Source of the DNA: CALNYS01 sp942490855
GTDB lineage: Bacteria; Planctomycetota; Phycisphaerae; Phycisphaerales; UBA1924
Direction of reading: 5' to 3'
NCBI GenBank assembly: GCA_942490855.1
Contig: CALNYS010000005.1
Location: 124,001 to 188,000, forward strand
DNA length: 64,000 nucleotides
Of this stretch, positions 50,582-59,492 are shown one piece after another. The number at the start of each line of letters is the position of its first letter. The stretch's first letter is position 1. Under the pieces are notes generated by a model. It worked only from the letters and a program-made list of their open reading frames with translations. It did no database searches and was not told the DNA's origin. The position numbers were made by a program, and so were the translations under genes.

Positions 50582-52774
50582 TTAGCCCCCCATCCATTCA
50601 GCGAGCGTGGGAGCGGCCCACGCGAGAATCAGAATCAGCGCCACGCCAACCCCCATCGCCGCGGCGTAGCCCTGGAGCGAGCCGGCCTGGAGCGGACGCA
50701 GGCGCGAGCCGACGATCCGAGGCAGCGCGCCGGCGAGGTCCACGAGACCATCGACGAGCAGTTTGTCGAGCAGATAAAAGATGTTCGCGAGCACCAGGAG
50801 CGGCACCCGGAAGAGCGCGTTGTAGATCTCGTCCACGTACCACTTGTTCTCGGCGGCGACGCCGAGCGCGCCGAGCCTCTTCTTGAGACCGTCGGCCCGG
50901 CTCGTCTCGGCCTGCGTGCGCCCCGCGAGGTGGAACCACCACGCGAGCCCGATGCCGACGAGACCGATGCCGCCCGAGACGAAGAACATCACCGTGTGCG
51001 GGTCGCCCAGCCCGAAGAAATCATGCGAAGCGTGCGCGTGCACCTGGGAGTCTGCGGGCATCACGAGCGAACCGGTCGGCGAGTTGTGCACGAGACCGCC
51101 GACCCAGCCGTGGTTGGCGCGGTCGAGGGCGTACGGGATCGCCGCGGCGAGCGAGCCGACCATGAGGATCGCGAGCACCGCGTTGATCGCCCAGCCCGGC
51201 GCGTGCGGGTGGAAGTGCCCGTCGCCGTGACCGTGATCGTCGTGCCCGTGGTCGTCATCGCCGTGGTGGTCGTCCCCCGGGTGGTACTCGACCGGCCCGT
51301 GGAAGACGCGGAAGTACGCGCGGAAGCTGTAGTACGCCGTCATGCCCGCCGTCAGCAGCGCGAGCAGCCCGAGGAACTTGAACCCCGGGCCCGCGGTGAC
51401 GAACGCCTCGGCGATGATCTGGTCCTTCGAGAAGAAACCCGACGTCAGCGGGAAGCCCGCGAGGCACAGGCAACCCACGAGCATCGCCGCGCTGACGACC
51501 TTCCAGCCGGGAACCTTCCACAGCCCCGAGAGCTTGCGCAGGTCGAGCTGCCCGGCGAACCCGTGCATCACGGCGCCGCAGGACAGGAAGAGCGTCGCCT
51601 TGAAGAACGCGTGCGTGAAAACGTGGTACGCGGCGCCGGTCGAGGCGAGCACGCCCAGCCCGAGGAACATGTACCCGAGCTGCGACACCGTCGAGTACGC
51701 CATGATGCGCTTGATGTCGAAGGTCGCCATGCCGATCGTCGCGCTAAAGAACGCGGTCAGCCCGCCGATCCACGCGACCCACACGAGGGCGTCGGGGTTC
51801 AGGGCGAAGATCGGGAGCGTGCGCGCGATGAGGTACACGCCCGCCGTCACCATCGTCGCGGCGTGGATGAGCGCCGACACCGGGGTCGGGCCCTCCATCG
51901 CGTCGGGCAGCCAGACGTAGAGCGGCAGCTGCGCGGACTTGCCGAACGCGCCGATCATCAGCAGCAGCGGGATCGCCTGGACGTGCCAGGGCGTCGCGGC
52001 GCCGTGGGCCGCGGCTTCTTGCAGCTCCGCGACGCGCTGGAAGATCACGTCGAACTCGAGCGAGCCGAACGAGACGAAGGCGAACATGATGCCGAGCGAG
52101 AGCCCGACGTCGCCGATGCGGTTGAGGATGAACGCCTTCTTCGCCGCCGCGACCGCGCTGGGCTTCTCGTGGAAGTACCCGATGAGCAGGTACGAGCACA
52201 GGCCCACGCCCTCCCACCCGAGGAAGAGCAGCAGCAGGTTGTCGCCCATGACGAGGCACGCCATGGAGAAGACAAAGAGGCAGAACGCGCCGAAGAAGCG
52301 GTTGATCCGCCCGCTCTTGGCCTCGTCGGCCATGTACTCGCTCGCGTAGAGCGCGATGAGCGTCGCGAGACCGGTCACGAACAGCATCCACAGCCCGCTG
52401 ATCGGGTCGAGGTAGAAGCTGAAGTTCGCGATGAGCGATTTCCCGGGGCCGGCGCCCCAGCTCATATTGATCCACTCGAACCCGTGCACGATCGCCCGCC
52501 CGCCGTCGGAGACGACGTCCGCGTACCCCTTGAGGGCCAGCAGGAACGAGACCGCGAGCAGCGCGACCGTCGTCCACGCGGAGATCTTCGAGCGCAGACC
52601 GAGGGCCCGGTAGATCGTGCAGAGCACGGCGCCCAGCAGGGGCAAGAACGGGATCAGCAGCAGGTACCGCAGACCGGCGCTCTGCGCCTCGGGGAGCGTC
52701 AGCGCGTGAGCCGCGTGCTCACCGGCGGCCGCCGGGTCTGTCGCGGCCAGGAATGTCGAGAGAACGTCGAGCAC
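50582..52774 (-). CDS. nuoL: NADH-quinone oxidoreductase subunit L
   Basis: 730 residues, longer than E. coli NuoL (613). The Glu of LFLGWEGVGLCSYLLIGYF and the Lys of GKSAQLPLYVWLPDAMEGP, followed by TPVSALIHAATM, are conserved, as is KRIMAYSTVSQLGYMFLG. Near residues 498-530 a His/Asp-rich loop (PGDDHHGDDDHGHDDHGHGD then GHFHPH) sits between membrane helices. The C-terminal part includes the lateral helix HL region and the final helix. It begins 3 bases after the nuoK stop. Confidence 0.96.
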   Translation of the reverse strand: MLDVLSTFLAATDPAAAGEHAAHALTLPEAQSAGLRYLLLIPFLPLLGAVLCTIYRALGLRSKISAWTTVALLAVSFLLALKGYADVVSDGGRAIVHGFEWINMSWGAGPGKSLIANFSFYLDPISGLWMLFVTGLATLIALYASEYMADEAKSGRINRFFGAFCLFVFSMACLVMGDNLLLLFLGWEGVGLCSYLLIGYFHEKPSAVAAAKKAFILNRIGDVGLSLGIMFAFVSFGSLEFDVIFQRVAELQEAAAHGAATPWHVQAIPLLLMIGAFGKSAQLPLYVWLPDAMEGPTPVSALIHAATMVTAGVYLIARTLPIFALNPDALVWVAWIGGLTAFFSATIGMATFDIKRIMAYSTVSQLGYMFLGLGVLASTGAAYHVFTHAFFKATLFLSCGAVMHGFAGQLDLRKLSGLWKVPGWKVVSAAMLVGCLCLAGFPLTSGFFSKDQIIAEAFVTAGPGFKFLGLLALLTAGMTAYYSFRAYFRVFHGPVEYHPGDDHHGDDDHGHDDHGHGDGHFHPHAPGWAINAVLAILMVGSLAAAIPYALDRANHGWVGGLVHNSPTGSLVMPADSQVHAHASHDFFGLGDPHTVMFFVSGGIGLVGIGLAWWFHLAGRTQAETSRADGLKKRLGALGVAAENKWYVDEIYNALFRVPLLVLANIFYLLDKLLVDGLVDLAGALPRIVGSRLRPLQAGSLQGYAAAMGVGVALILILAWAAPTLAEWMGG

Positions 52775-52777
52775 GCG

Positions 52778-53137
52778 TTACCCCTTGAGGCTCGACCACG
52801 CTTCGGCGTCGAGCGTGCCCTTGCGGCGGAACAGGTAGACAACGAGGCCCAGCGCGAGCGCCGCCTCAGCAGCGGCGATCGTCAAGACGAAGATCACAAA
52901 CACCTCGCCCGTGTGGTTCAGGTGATGACGCCCGAGCGCGATCAGCGCCAGCCCCGCGCCCTGGAACATCAGCTCCGTGCACAGGAACATGATGATCAGG
53001 TTGCGCCGGCTCAGGAACCCGATCACGCCCAGCGCGAACAGGCACGCCGACACGAACAGGTAATGGAAGAGCGTCACACTCCCCATCGGCTCGGGCCACG
53101 CCATCTGCGCGAGCAGCGCGGTCGTCTCACTGAGCAT
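52778..53137 (-). CDS. nuoK: NADH-quinone oxidoreductase subunit K
   Basis: 119 residues with three membrane helices. The Glu residues of the proton path are in MFLCTELMFQGAGLALIALG and VLTIAAAEAALALGLVVYLF. The N-terminal 20 residues extend beyond the typical start. Its start codon overlaps the nuoJ stop by one base (TGATG), consistent with translational coupling. Confidence 0.95.
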   Translation of the reverse strand: MLSETTALLAQMAWPEPMGSVTLFHYLFVSACLFALGVIGFLSRRNLIIMFLCTELMFQGAGLALIALGRHHLNHTGEVFVIFVLTIAAAEAALALGLVVYLFRRKGTLDAEAWSSLKG

Positions 53138-54321
53138 CAGACGACCCTCCGCTCGGCGGCGAGCTCGGTCGCGGCTTCGCCGTGTTCGATGTTCTTCCGC
53201 GCGATCACCACGGCGCCGACCAGCGCCATCAGCAGGATCACCCCCGCCAGCTCGAGCGCCAGCGGGTGCTCGGCGAGCAGCGCGTAGCCCACGCGCTCCA
53301 GGTTCACCGCCTGGACGTTCTCGGGGATCTTCACCATCAGTGTCCACGCCTCGGGCGCCTGACCGGCGCGCGTCTGTGGGAGCACGATCGACGGGCGCCC
53401 CTCGAAGCGGAACAGCGCGAACACCTCGTCAGGGAGCGGGTCGAGGTCCTCGTTGGCGGCGAACATCGGGTCCGCGTACGTGCCCCGGGACAGCTTCTGC
53501 GACGCGAGGTAGCGCGTGCGGGCCGCGCCCTCGCGCTGCATCGCTTGCGCCGCGTGGTACCGCTTGACGAAGGGGATGCCGGCCTCATAGTCGAGACGCG
53601 CCAAAACCGTGCGTTCGTCCGAGGAGGCGTTGATGACCAGCCCCTCGCTCGGCTCGTTGCGGATCTCGATCTCAGGCGGGAACCCCAGCGACACCAGCTC
53701 GCGCTTGATCTTCAGTGGCAGCGTCTCGAGCACCTCGTCGGCGCCCACGAGGGTCGGCTCGGGGAGGCTCTGCACGCCCGAGTTGAACATCCCCGTCAGC
53801 GCCGCCAGCAGCAGGAACCCCGCGAACACGGCCCCCACGGGGTTCCGCGCCACGCGGTCGCACTCCTCGATCTCCTCGGGTGCGTCTTCCGACGGCGCCT
53901 GCGTCGCGAGCATGATCACGAACAGGTACGTGATCAGGATCGCCCCCGCGTAGATGATCACCAGCGCGAACGCCAGGAACTCCGCCGAGAGCAGGATGTA
54001 CAGCCCCGCGGAGCTGAGGATCGTCAGGATGAAGAACAGCGCCGAGTACACCGGGCGCGGGTGCGTGATCACGCGGAGCGCCGAGCCCAGCCCGATCAAC
54101 GCGAACACGTAGAAGAACAGGTTCGGGGCGCGGTCGACGCCGAACGTCAGCAGCAGCGCCAGCAGGACGATGCCCACGCCGGCGGCCGCGACGATCGCGC
54201 CGAGCTCTCGGGGGCCCCGCGACGCCCGGGGCATCGCGAACCACACACCGATCGCACCCAGCGCGAGCCCGGAGAACAGAACCACCGGGTGCACGAAGAG
54301 ATCGCTGAGACTCAACTCCAC
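53137..54321 (-). CDS. nuoJ: NADH-quinone oxidoreductase subunit J with N-terminal extension and large loop insertion
   Basis: 394 residues from GTG 54321, against about 170-200 for typical NuoJ. The core is clear: NLFFYVFALIGLGSALRVIT, HPRPVYSALFFILTILSSAG, FALVIIYAGAILITYLFVIM (the YAGAI bulge helix), then RNPVGAVFAGFLLLA, and the last helix EHPLALELAGVILLMALVGA. Two extra helices lie before the core (residues 9-29 and 38-60). About 175 hydrophilic residues (about 180-355) separate the last two helices, where E. coli has about 30. First gene of nuoJKLMN; nuoA-I are not in this window. The divergent pgsA gene starts 141 bases upstream. Confidence 0.9.
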   Translation of the reverse strand: MELSLSDLFVHPVVLFSGLALGAIGVWFAMPRASRGPRELGAIVAAAGVGIVLLALLLTFGVDRAPNLFFYVFALIGLGSALRVITHPRPVYSALFFILTILSSAGLYILLSAEFLAFALVIIYAGAILITYLFVIMLATQAPSEDAPEEIEECDRVARNPVGAVFAGFLLLAALTGMFNSGVQSLPEPTLVGADEVLETLPLKIKRELVSLGFPPEIEIRNEPSEGLVINASSDERTVLARLDYEAGIPFVKRYHAAQAMQREGAARTRYLASQKLSRGTYADPMFAANEDLDPLPDEVFALFRFEGRPSIVLPQTRAGQAPEAWTLMVKIPENVQAVNLERVGYALLAEHPLALELAGVILLMALVGAVVIARKNIEHGEAATELAAERRVV

Positions 54322-54462
54322 GGCGGCGCCTTTCCTGCGGCGAACGGGCGCGGCGTGCGCCCACGAGGCGGGCAGGATAGACCCGCTCGCCCGCCCCAGC
54401 AACAGCACCCAACGGGTCGCGTCCGAACCCCCCGGAATCCGCCACCCGGTACCATCCCTCGT

Positions 54463-55131
54463 ATGACGTCCACGGCGCACACACCATCGACGCTGCAGCG
54501 CCGGATCCCCAACGCGCTCACGCTCGGACGCCTCGCGCTCACCGGCGCGTTTGTCGTCGTTCTGTCCTTCTACACCTACCCCGACGCGAACCCCTGGGCC
54601 CTCCCCCTCGCGCTCGCGCTCTTCGTCGTCGCCGCCGTCACCGACGCGCTCGACGGCTACCTCGCGCGGCGCTGGAACGCGATCAGCGTCTTCGGGCGCG
54701 TCGTTGACCCCGCCGCCGACAAGGTGCTCGTCCTCGGCGCGATGGTCTTCCTCGCCTCCCCGATCTTCCTCTCCCCCGACCTCGGGCGCGCCGTCACCGG
54801 CCTCGAGCCCTGGATGGTCGCGGTGGTCCTCGCACGCGAGTTCATGGTCACGAGCATCCGCGCCGTCCTCGAATCCGAGGGCGTCTCCTTCGCCGCCAAC
54901 CGCTCGGGCAAGCTGAAAATGATCCTCCAATCCCTCGGCGTCCCCCTCGCGATGCTCCTCGTCTGGGTCGCCGACCCCGCGGACCTCGCCGCCGGGGGCT
55001 GGGCCCGCTGGACGCTCGACCTGCTCTTCTGGGGCGTCACCCTCGTCACCGTGGCGTCGAGCCTCCCCTACGCGCTCGGGCTGCTCCGCCACATGGCCGA
55101 CGCCCGCTCAGCCGCGGAGATCACCCCGTGA
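54463..55131 (+). CDS. pgsA: CDP-diacylglycerol-glycerol-3-phosphate 3-phosphatidyltransferase (PGP synthase)
   Basis: 222 residues from ATG 54463. The CDP-alcohol phosphatidyltransferase motif D-x2-D-G-x2-A-R-x8-G-x3-D-x3-D is complete (DALDGYLARRWN and FGRVVDPAADK). Five or six membrane helices. PNALTLGRLALTG at the N-terminus is typical of PgsA. It makes phosphatidylglycerolphosphate, the substrate of the phosphatase encoded next; the stop overlaps that gene's GTG. Confidence 0.94.
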   Translation: MTSTAHTPSTLQRRIPNALTLGRLALTGAFVVVLSFYTYPDANPWALPLALALFVVAAVTDALDGYLARRWNAISVFGRVVDPAADKVLVLGAMVFLASPIFLSPDLGRAVTGLEPWMVAVVLAREFMVTSIRAVLESEGVSFAANRSGKLKMILQSLGVPLAMLLVWVADPADLAAGGWARWTLDLLFWGVTLVTVASSLPYALGLLRHMADARSAAEITP

Positions 55132-55640
55132 GCCCCGCCGACCGCGTGAAACTCCTCGCCCTGACCTCGGGCGGGCTCGGGCTGATGCGCCCGGCCTCGG
55201 GCACGTGGGGCTCGACCCCGCCCCCGGCGATCTTCGCGCTCATGACCCTCGCCGGCGCCCCGCTCGGCGCGACGCGCGCCGCGATGGTCGCGCTCCTCAT
55301 CGTCGCGTGCGTCTGCTGCGTCGCGTTCACCAAGTGGGGCGAGACGCGCTGGGGCAAGAAGGACGCCGGGCAGATCGTCGCCGACGAGGTCGCCGGGCAG
55401 TGCCTCCCCCTGCTGATCATCCCCGCCGTCGCCGAGCCGCTCACAGCCGACGGCTTCGTGCGCCTCACGCTCGTCCTCGGCGCCGCGTTCCTGCTCTTCC
55501 GCTTCTTCGACATCGCCAAGCTCCAGCCCGCCAACGCGGCGCAGAAGCTCCCGCACGGCTGGGGCGTGCTCGTGGACGATCTCGTCGCCGGCGTGTACGC
55601 GACGATCGTGCTGGCGATCGGGCTGCACTTCTTCTGGTAA
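55128..55640 (+). CDS. pgpA: Phosphatidylglycerophosphatase A
   Basis: 170 residues from GTG 55128, overlapping the pgsA stop by 4 bases. The signature RPASGTWGSTPPPAIFALM, GKKDAGQIVADEVAGQCLPL (acidic active-site segment) and LFRFFDIAKLQPANAAQKLP followed by HGWGVLVDDLVAG match PgpA. It dephosphorylates PGP to phosphatidylglycerol, so both last steps of PG synthesis are coupled here. Confidence 0.95.
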   Translation: MSPADRVKLLALTSGGLGLMRPASGTWGSTPPPAIFALMTLAGAPLGATRAAMVALLIVACVCCVAFTKWGETRWGKKDAGQIVADEVAGQCLPLLIIPAVAEPLTADGFVRLTLVLGAAFLLFRFFDIAKLQPANAAQKLPHGWGVLVDDLVAGVYATIVLAIGLHFFW

Positions 55641-55651
55641 GCCAAAAATGA

Positions 55652-55679
55652 AAACGACCCGCCGGTGAGGACGGGTCGC
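55652..55679 (-). terminator. Terminator after rplU
   Basis: On the minus strand: stem CGACCCG / CGGGTCG with a 10-base loop, followed by TTTT, then CATTTTT. It lies about 24 bases past the rplU stop and next to the convergent pgpA end. Confidence 0.8.
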
Positions 55680-55702
55680 GCAGTTTGCAGCTGCGGGGTC
55701 GG

Positions 55703-56020
55703 TTAGCCCGAGATCGAGCCGACCTTGACCACCATGTGACGCTGGCGGTGACCGGTCTTGCGCCGGTAGCCCTTGCGTCGCTTGAACTTGATCACGTCGA
55801 TCTTCTCGCCCTTCTTCTCGGCGTCGATGATCTCGGCTTCGACCGAGGCGCCGGAGACGTAGGGCTGACCGACGTTGATGTCGCCCTCGCCGCCCAGGGC
55901 GAGCACGCGGTCGAAGGTGATGGACGTGGCGTTGTCGGGGAGTTCGCGCAGATCGACGGTGATAACGTCACCGGCCTGCACCTTGATCTGTGTCCCGCTG
56001 TCTTCGATGATCGCGTACAT
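55703..56020 (-). CDS. rplU: 50S ribosomal protein L21
   Basis: 105 residues from MYAIIEDSGTQIKV at 56020. ITVDLRELPDNATSITFDRV, a mid-region VGQPYVSGASVEAEI and the basic KFKRRKGYRRKTGHRQRHM end with VVKVGSISG are diagnostic. L21 binds 23S rRNA in the large subunit. The usual partner rpmA (L27) does not follow: a terminator closes the gene. An upstream in-frame ATG (56035) would add five residues. Confidence 0.97.
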   Translation of the reverse strand: MYAIIEDSGTQIKVQAGDVITVDLRELPDNATSITFDRVLALGGEGDINVGQPYVSGASVEAEIIDAEKKGEKIDVIKFKRRKGYRRKTGHRQRHMVVKVGSISG

Positions 56021-56065
56021 CGTTCGTGGCTCCAAAGCCGCCCGCGCTGGGGCGAGCCGATCACT

Positions 56066-56680
56066 TTACTCGTTCGTGCCCCCGGCGCCAACCCCGCCCG
56101 CGGGGTTCAAGGCCGACTCCCACCGCCGGCACGAGCCGCAGCGCCCGCACGGGGCCGGACCCGCCTTGTGACACCACCACGCCGCCTCGAGCGGGGCGTC
56201 GAGATCCCGCGCCAGCGCGGCGATCTGCTCGGGCGTCAGATCCAAGAGCGGGGTCTCGATCCGCAGGCTCTCGGCCGCGGTCCCAGCGGGGGCGTCGAGG
56301 CTCACGAGCCGCTCGACCAGCCTCGCCCGCGCCAGCTCGCGTTCCATCGCGTCCAGATCGATCCCCAGGTGTACCGGCCAGACGACGCTCGACAGCCCGA
56401 AGCGCCCCGCCAGCCGCCCGGCGTCGAGCAGGATCGCGGTCGTCTCGGCGAAAGGGTCCTCGCTGAGCTCGCTCCCGGTCCCCTCGCGCACGACGGGCTC
56501 GGCGAGCCCGAGAAGGCCCGCCCGGCGCTTCGAGGCGTCGATCCGGTTGCCCGCGCTGGCGCCCGCGGGCGGGGCCGCGAAGGGCGTCACGCGAGCGGGC
56601 TCGGGCGCGACGCAGCAGACGACCAGAGCCGCCACGCCGCCATCGTCAATCACCAGAGCCGGTCCGTTGATGTGGTTCAT
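56066..56680 (-). CDS. QueC-like protein lacking the PP-loop ATPase motif
   Basis: 204 residues. The C-terminal half follows 7-cyano-7-deazaguanine synthase (QueC): ETPLLDLTPEQIAALARDLD, then AAWWCHKAGPAPCGRCGSCR, giving zinc ligands Cys170, Cys178, Cys181 and Cys184 with QueC spacing. The N-terminus (ALVIDDGGVAALVVCCVAPE) does not contain the SGGxDS ATP-binding loop that starts QueC, and the following nucleotide-fold motifs are weak. It is either a degenerate QueC or a family with another activity that kept the zinc module. It lies 41 bases upstream of the S41 protease end, on the same strand. Confidence 0.65.
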   Translation of the reverse strand: MNHINGPALVIDDGGVAALVVCCVAPEPARVTPFAAPPAGASAGNRIDASKRRAGLLGLAEPVVREGTGSELSEDPFAETTAILLDAGRLAGRFGLSSVVWPVHLGIDLDAMERELARARLVERLVSLDAPAGTAAESLRIETPLLDLTPEQIAALARDLDAPLEAAWWCHKAGPAPCGRCGSCRRWESALNPAGGVGAGGTNE

Positions 56681-56721
56681 GCCCCGGCTATCGACCGGGG
56701 CACGCGGTTCGCTCCAGAGCG

Positions 56722-58866
56722 TCAGCGCCGATCGCTCAGACGCACGCCCTCGCCGCCACGCCCGGGGGCCGAGGCGATCTTGCTCTGCAGCAGCAGCAAC
56801 GCCGTCTCGAGCTGGGTGTCGATCCCCTCGCTGATGAGGCGGGCGGGGTCGACGAACTCCTCGTCGTCGGGGGCGTGGAAGAGGTCCGCGTCCTGTCGCA
56901 TGATCAGCGCGTCGGCGATCTGCGACGGGAGCATCTCGACCTCAACGTCGGGCTGCACGCCCCACACCTCGGCGCCGGGCTTCCGGTGGATCAGACGACC
57001 GCTGGGCAGGTAGTAGTACTGCGTGGTCAGCTTCAGCAGAGCCATCTCCGTGGTGCCGATCGTGTAGACGTTCTGCACCGAGCCCTTCCCGAAGCTGCGC
57101 GCCCCGACGATGATCGCCCGGTCGTAGTCCTGCAGGCAGCCCGAGACGATCTCGCTCGCCGAGGCCGAGCCCTCGTTGATCAGCACCACCACCGGGACGT
57201 CGGCGAGGTCGGCGCCCGAGGGGCGGGCCACCTCGCTCTCGCGCTGCACGCCGTCGGCGTCGTGCTGGCTGACGATCACGCCCTGCTTGATGAACAGGTT
57301 CGCGACCGACACCGCCTCGTTGACCAGCCCGCCCGGGTTGTAGCGCAGGTCGAGGATCACCCCGTTGACCCCGCCCTGGCGGCGCATCTCGCGCACCGCG
57401 CGGCGCAGCTCGCGGGTCGTGTCAGCGGCGAACTGCGTCACACGCAGCATGCCGATCTTGTTTTCCTTGTCGATGAACCAGTCCCAGTCCATCTCGTCGG
57501 CCCCGGCGCGACGCCAGCCCTTGACCGAGTGGATCGGGATCTCGGCGCGCACCATCGTCAGCTCGATCGGGTCCTCGACGCCCTCGCGCTCCAGCGACAG
57601 CGTCACCGGGGTCCCCGCGTCGCCCGTGATGCGGTCGACCGCCTGCTCGAGCGAGATGCCCATCGTCGAGTCGCCGTCAACCGCGACGATCAGGTCGCCC
57701 GGCAGGACGCCGGCGCGCTGCGCGGGCGTGCCCTGAAGGGGCGTGATCACGCGCACGGCCTGCGACTCGTCGCTGGAAATCTTGATGCCCACGCCGGTGA
57801 ACTTGCCCTGCGTCGAACGCTGGAGCTGCTCGACCTCGTCGGGCCAGTAGATCGTGCTGAACTCATCAAGGTCGCCCATCGCGCCGTTGCCGAACTCGTG
57901 CAGCAGCGCCTCCTCGGGGAGACGGAGCGTGCGCTCGTTGGCGCGGTTGAGGCCCTTGAGCACGCCGACGAGCTCGAAGTAGCCCGCCTTGCCGCGCTGC
58001 TTCGCGAGATCGTCTTCCATCTCCTCGATCGCTTCGATGAACCGCGCGACCTCCCGCGCGTCGTTGAGCGCGGGGAACGCGCTCGAGAGCTCGGTGGTCG
58101 TCACGAACGTGCGCAGCGTCTCGAGCCCGCGCGACAGCAGCGACTTCAGATCAACCCGGTCCACGTGCGACCGCTCGGCGCGGTTGAGCGCCCGGATCAG
58201 CATCGCCTGCGAAACACCCTCGAGCTTCTCGCTCCAGTCGTCCGCCAGACCGTTGTACGCAGGGAGCGGGTCCTCGTCCTGCGCGACGAGCCGGTCGCTG
58301 CGCATGTCGTGCAGCGTCTCGGGGACGTACAGACGCAGCATCACCAGGCGACGACCGATCCGCTCGAACGGCTCCCGGTACCGCCGGTCCTGCTCGAACA
58401 GCAGGTTCAGCCGGTAGTACAGCTCGTACGCCTCGAGCCACGCGCCGCGCGACTCCGCGTCCTTGGCCGACTTCTCAGCGCTCGCGACCAGACCCACCAG
58501 CGCGGGGTCGCTCAGCACCGAACGCTTGTCCTCGGCCAGCGTGTGGATCTCCACCGCGTTGCGCAGCGCGAGCACCGTCTCGCCCTCGGCGAGGTTCTCG
58601 GCCATCTCCTTCTTCGCTTCGCTCAGTCGCTCGGCCCGCTTCGTCTCGACGGTCTCGAGGTGCTCGGCGCGACGCTCGAGCGCCGCACGCAGCACGTCGG
58701 AATCGCCGGACCCCTTCTCAAGGACCGTGAACGCTTCGCTGGCGCGCCCGGAGAGCGCGAGGTCCCACGCTTCCTCCGTAGCGCCCTGCCCGAGAGCGGG
58801 GCCGGCGAAGGTCGCGATCGCGACAGCCGCCGCGGAAATCAACGTGGCGTGGCGTGAGAAGTTCAT
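56722..58866 (-). CDS. Secreted S41-family C-terminal processing peptidase with PDZ domain
   Basis: 714 residues. The signal peptide ends at ALGQ. A helical N-terminal region of about 330 residues, rich in Glu/Arg, precedes KFTGVGIKISSDESQAVRVI (PDZ, about 355-440) and the S41 fold: GMLRVTQFAADTTRELRRAV, VNGVILDLRYNPGGLVNEAV, then VLINEGSASASEIVSGCLQD with Ser569 and RSFGKGSVQ with Lys594, exactly 25 residues apart as in Prc/CtpA. It is expected to cleave proteins in the periplasm. It is the largest member of the pair with the QueC-like gene downstream, but no functional link is evident. Confidence 0.94.
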   Translation of the reverse strand: MNFSRHATLISAAAVAIATFAGPALGQGATEEAWDLALSGRASEAFTVLEKGSGDSDVLRAALERRAEHLETVETKRAERLSEAKKEMAENLAEGETVLALRNAVEIHTLAEDKRSVLSDPALVGLVASAEKSAKDAESRGAWLEAYELYYRLNLLFEQDRRYREPFERIGRRLVMLRLYVPETLHDMRSDRLVAQDEDPLPAYNGLADDWSEKLEGVSQAMLIRALNRAERSHVDRVDLKSLLSRGLETLRTFVTTTELSSAFPALNDAREVARFIEAIEEMEDDLAKQRGKAGYFELVGVLKGLNRANERTLRLPEEALLHEFGNGAMGDLDEFSTIYWPDEVEQLQRSTQGKFTGVGIKISSDESQAVRVITPLQGTPAQRAGVLPGDLIVAVDGDSTMGISLEQAVDRITGDAGTPVTLSLEREGVEDPIELTMVRAEIPIHSVKGWRRAGADEMDWDWFIDKENKIGMLRVTQFAADTTRELRRAVREMRRQGGVNGVILDLRYNPGGLVNEAVSVANLFIKQGVIVSQHDADGVQRESEVARPSGADLADVPVVVLINEGSASASEIVSGCLQDYDRAIIVGARSFGKGSVQNVYTIGTTEMALLKLTTQYYYLPSGRLIHRKPGAEVWGVQPDVEVEMLPSQIADALIMRQDADLFHAPDDEEFVDPARLISEGIDTQLETALLLLQSKIASAPGRGGEGVRLSDRR

Positions 58867-59114
58867 CGCGCTCCTTTTCGTAGCGTAGGACGGTCGGCGC
58901 CGCGGTCGCGGGCCGTCCCCTCCATCGGACGCACAGCCGAGCCCCCCTGAGCATTCCCTTGCCCAGTGCTCGCCGGGCAGACCGCCGACCCCCCCAGCCG
59001 CGCAAGGCGTGCGCCGGGGATCGTTTTTCGGACATTCCGGGACAGGCTCGGCACGTCTGATCTTACGACCCCAAGGGATCCAGGTTCCAACCCGCCCGTA
59101 TCGTGGCGTAGCCC

Positions 59115-59327
59115 ATGCTCGCTCAGGACGCCCAAGCCGCCCCCCTCGCCACGCTCGTCTTCCTCCTCGGGGGCCTGCTGATCGCCGTGGTGGTCGTGCT
59201 TACCCTGCTGCGTCTCTTCCGCCGGCGCCTGCTCACCCCCCACCACCCGCCGACGCCGCCAGCGCCCGTCCCGGACGCGTGGGAGGAATCCGCCAGACGC
59301 CTGGCGACCCCGACCGAAGACCCGTGA
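59115..59327 (+). CDS. Small single-pass membrane protein
   Basis: 70 residues. ATLVFLLGGLLIAVVVVLTL is one membrane helix followed by a basic patch (RLFRRRLL) and a Pro/His-rich tail (LTPHHPPTPPAPVPD). The inner-membrane orientation with the tail in the cytoplasm fits the positive-inside rule. No family recognised. It stands alone between the S41 gene start and tRNA-Leu, with a weak ribosome site. Confidence 0.55.
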   Translation: MLAQDAQAAPLATLVFLLGGLLIAVVVVLTLLRLFRRRLLTPHHPPTPPAPVPDAWEESARRLATPTEDP

Positions 59328-59400
59328 GCTTGACAGATCGCCCGCGAGCGCGAACACTGTCCCGCTCGCCTGCGGCAGCCAGCCGTACGCGTGACCCATC

Positions 59401-59486
59401 GCCCGGGTGGCGGAATTGGCAGACGCGCCAGCTTGAGGTGCTGGTCCTGATTATTCGGGGTGGAGGTTCGAGTCCTCTCCCGGGCA
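59401..59486 (+). tRNA. tRNA-Leu (GAG)
   Basis: 86 nt class II tRNA. The acceptor GCCCGGG pairs with CCCGGGC, anticodon stem CCAGC/GCTGG around TTGAGGT giving anticodon GAG, a long variable arm (TCCTGATTATTCGGGGT region) and T arm GAGG-TTCGAGT-CCTC. No CCA is encoded. A terminator follows 7 bases later. Confidence 0.96.
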
Positions 59487-59492
59487 CTTCCT

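Noticed and set aside
48962..53287. A 1441-codon plus-strand frame across nuoM, nuoL and nuoK
   Set aside because: It is composed mainly of Arg, Glu, His and Asp and spans several complete genes of the other strand; it is a codon-position shadow.
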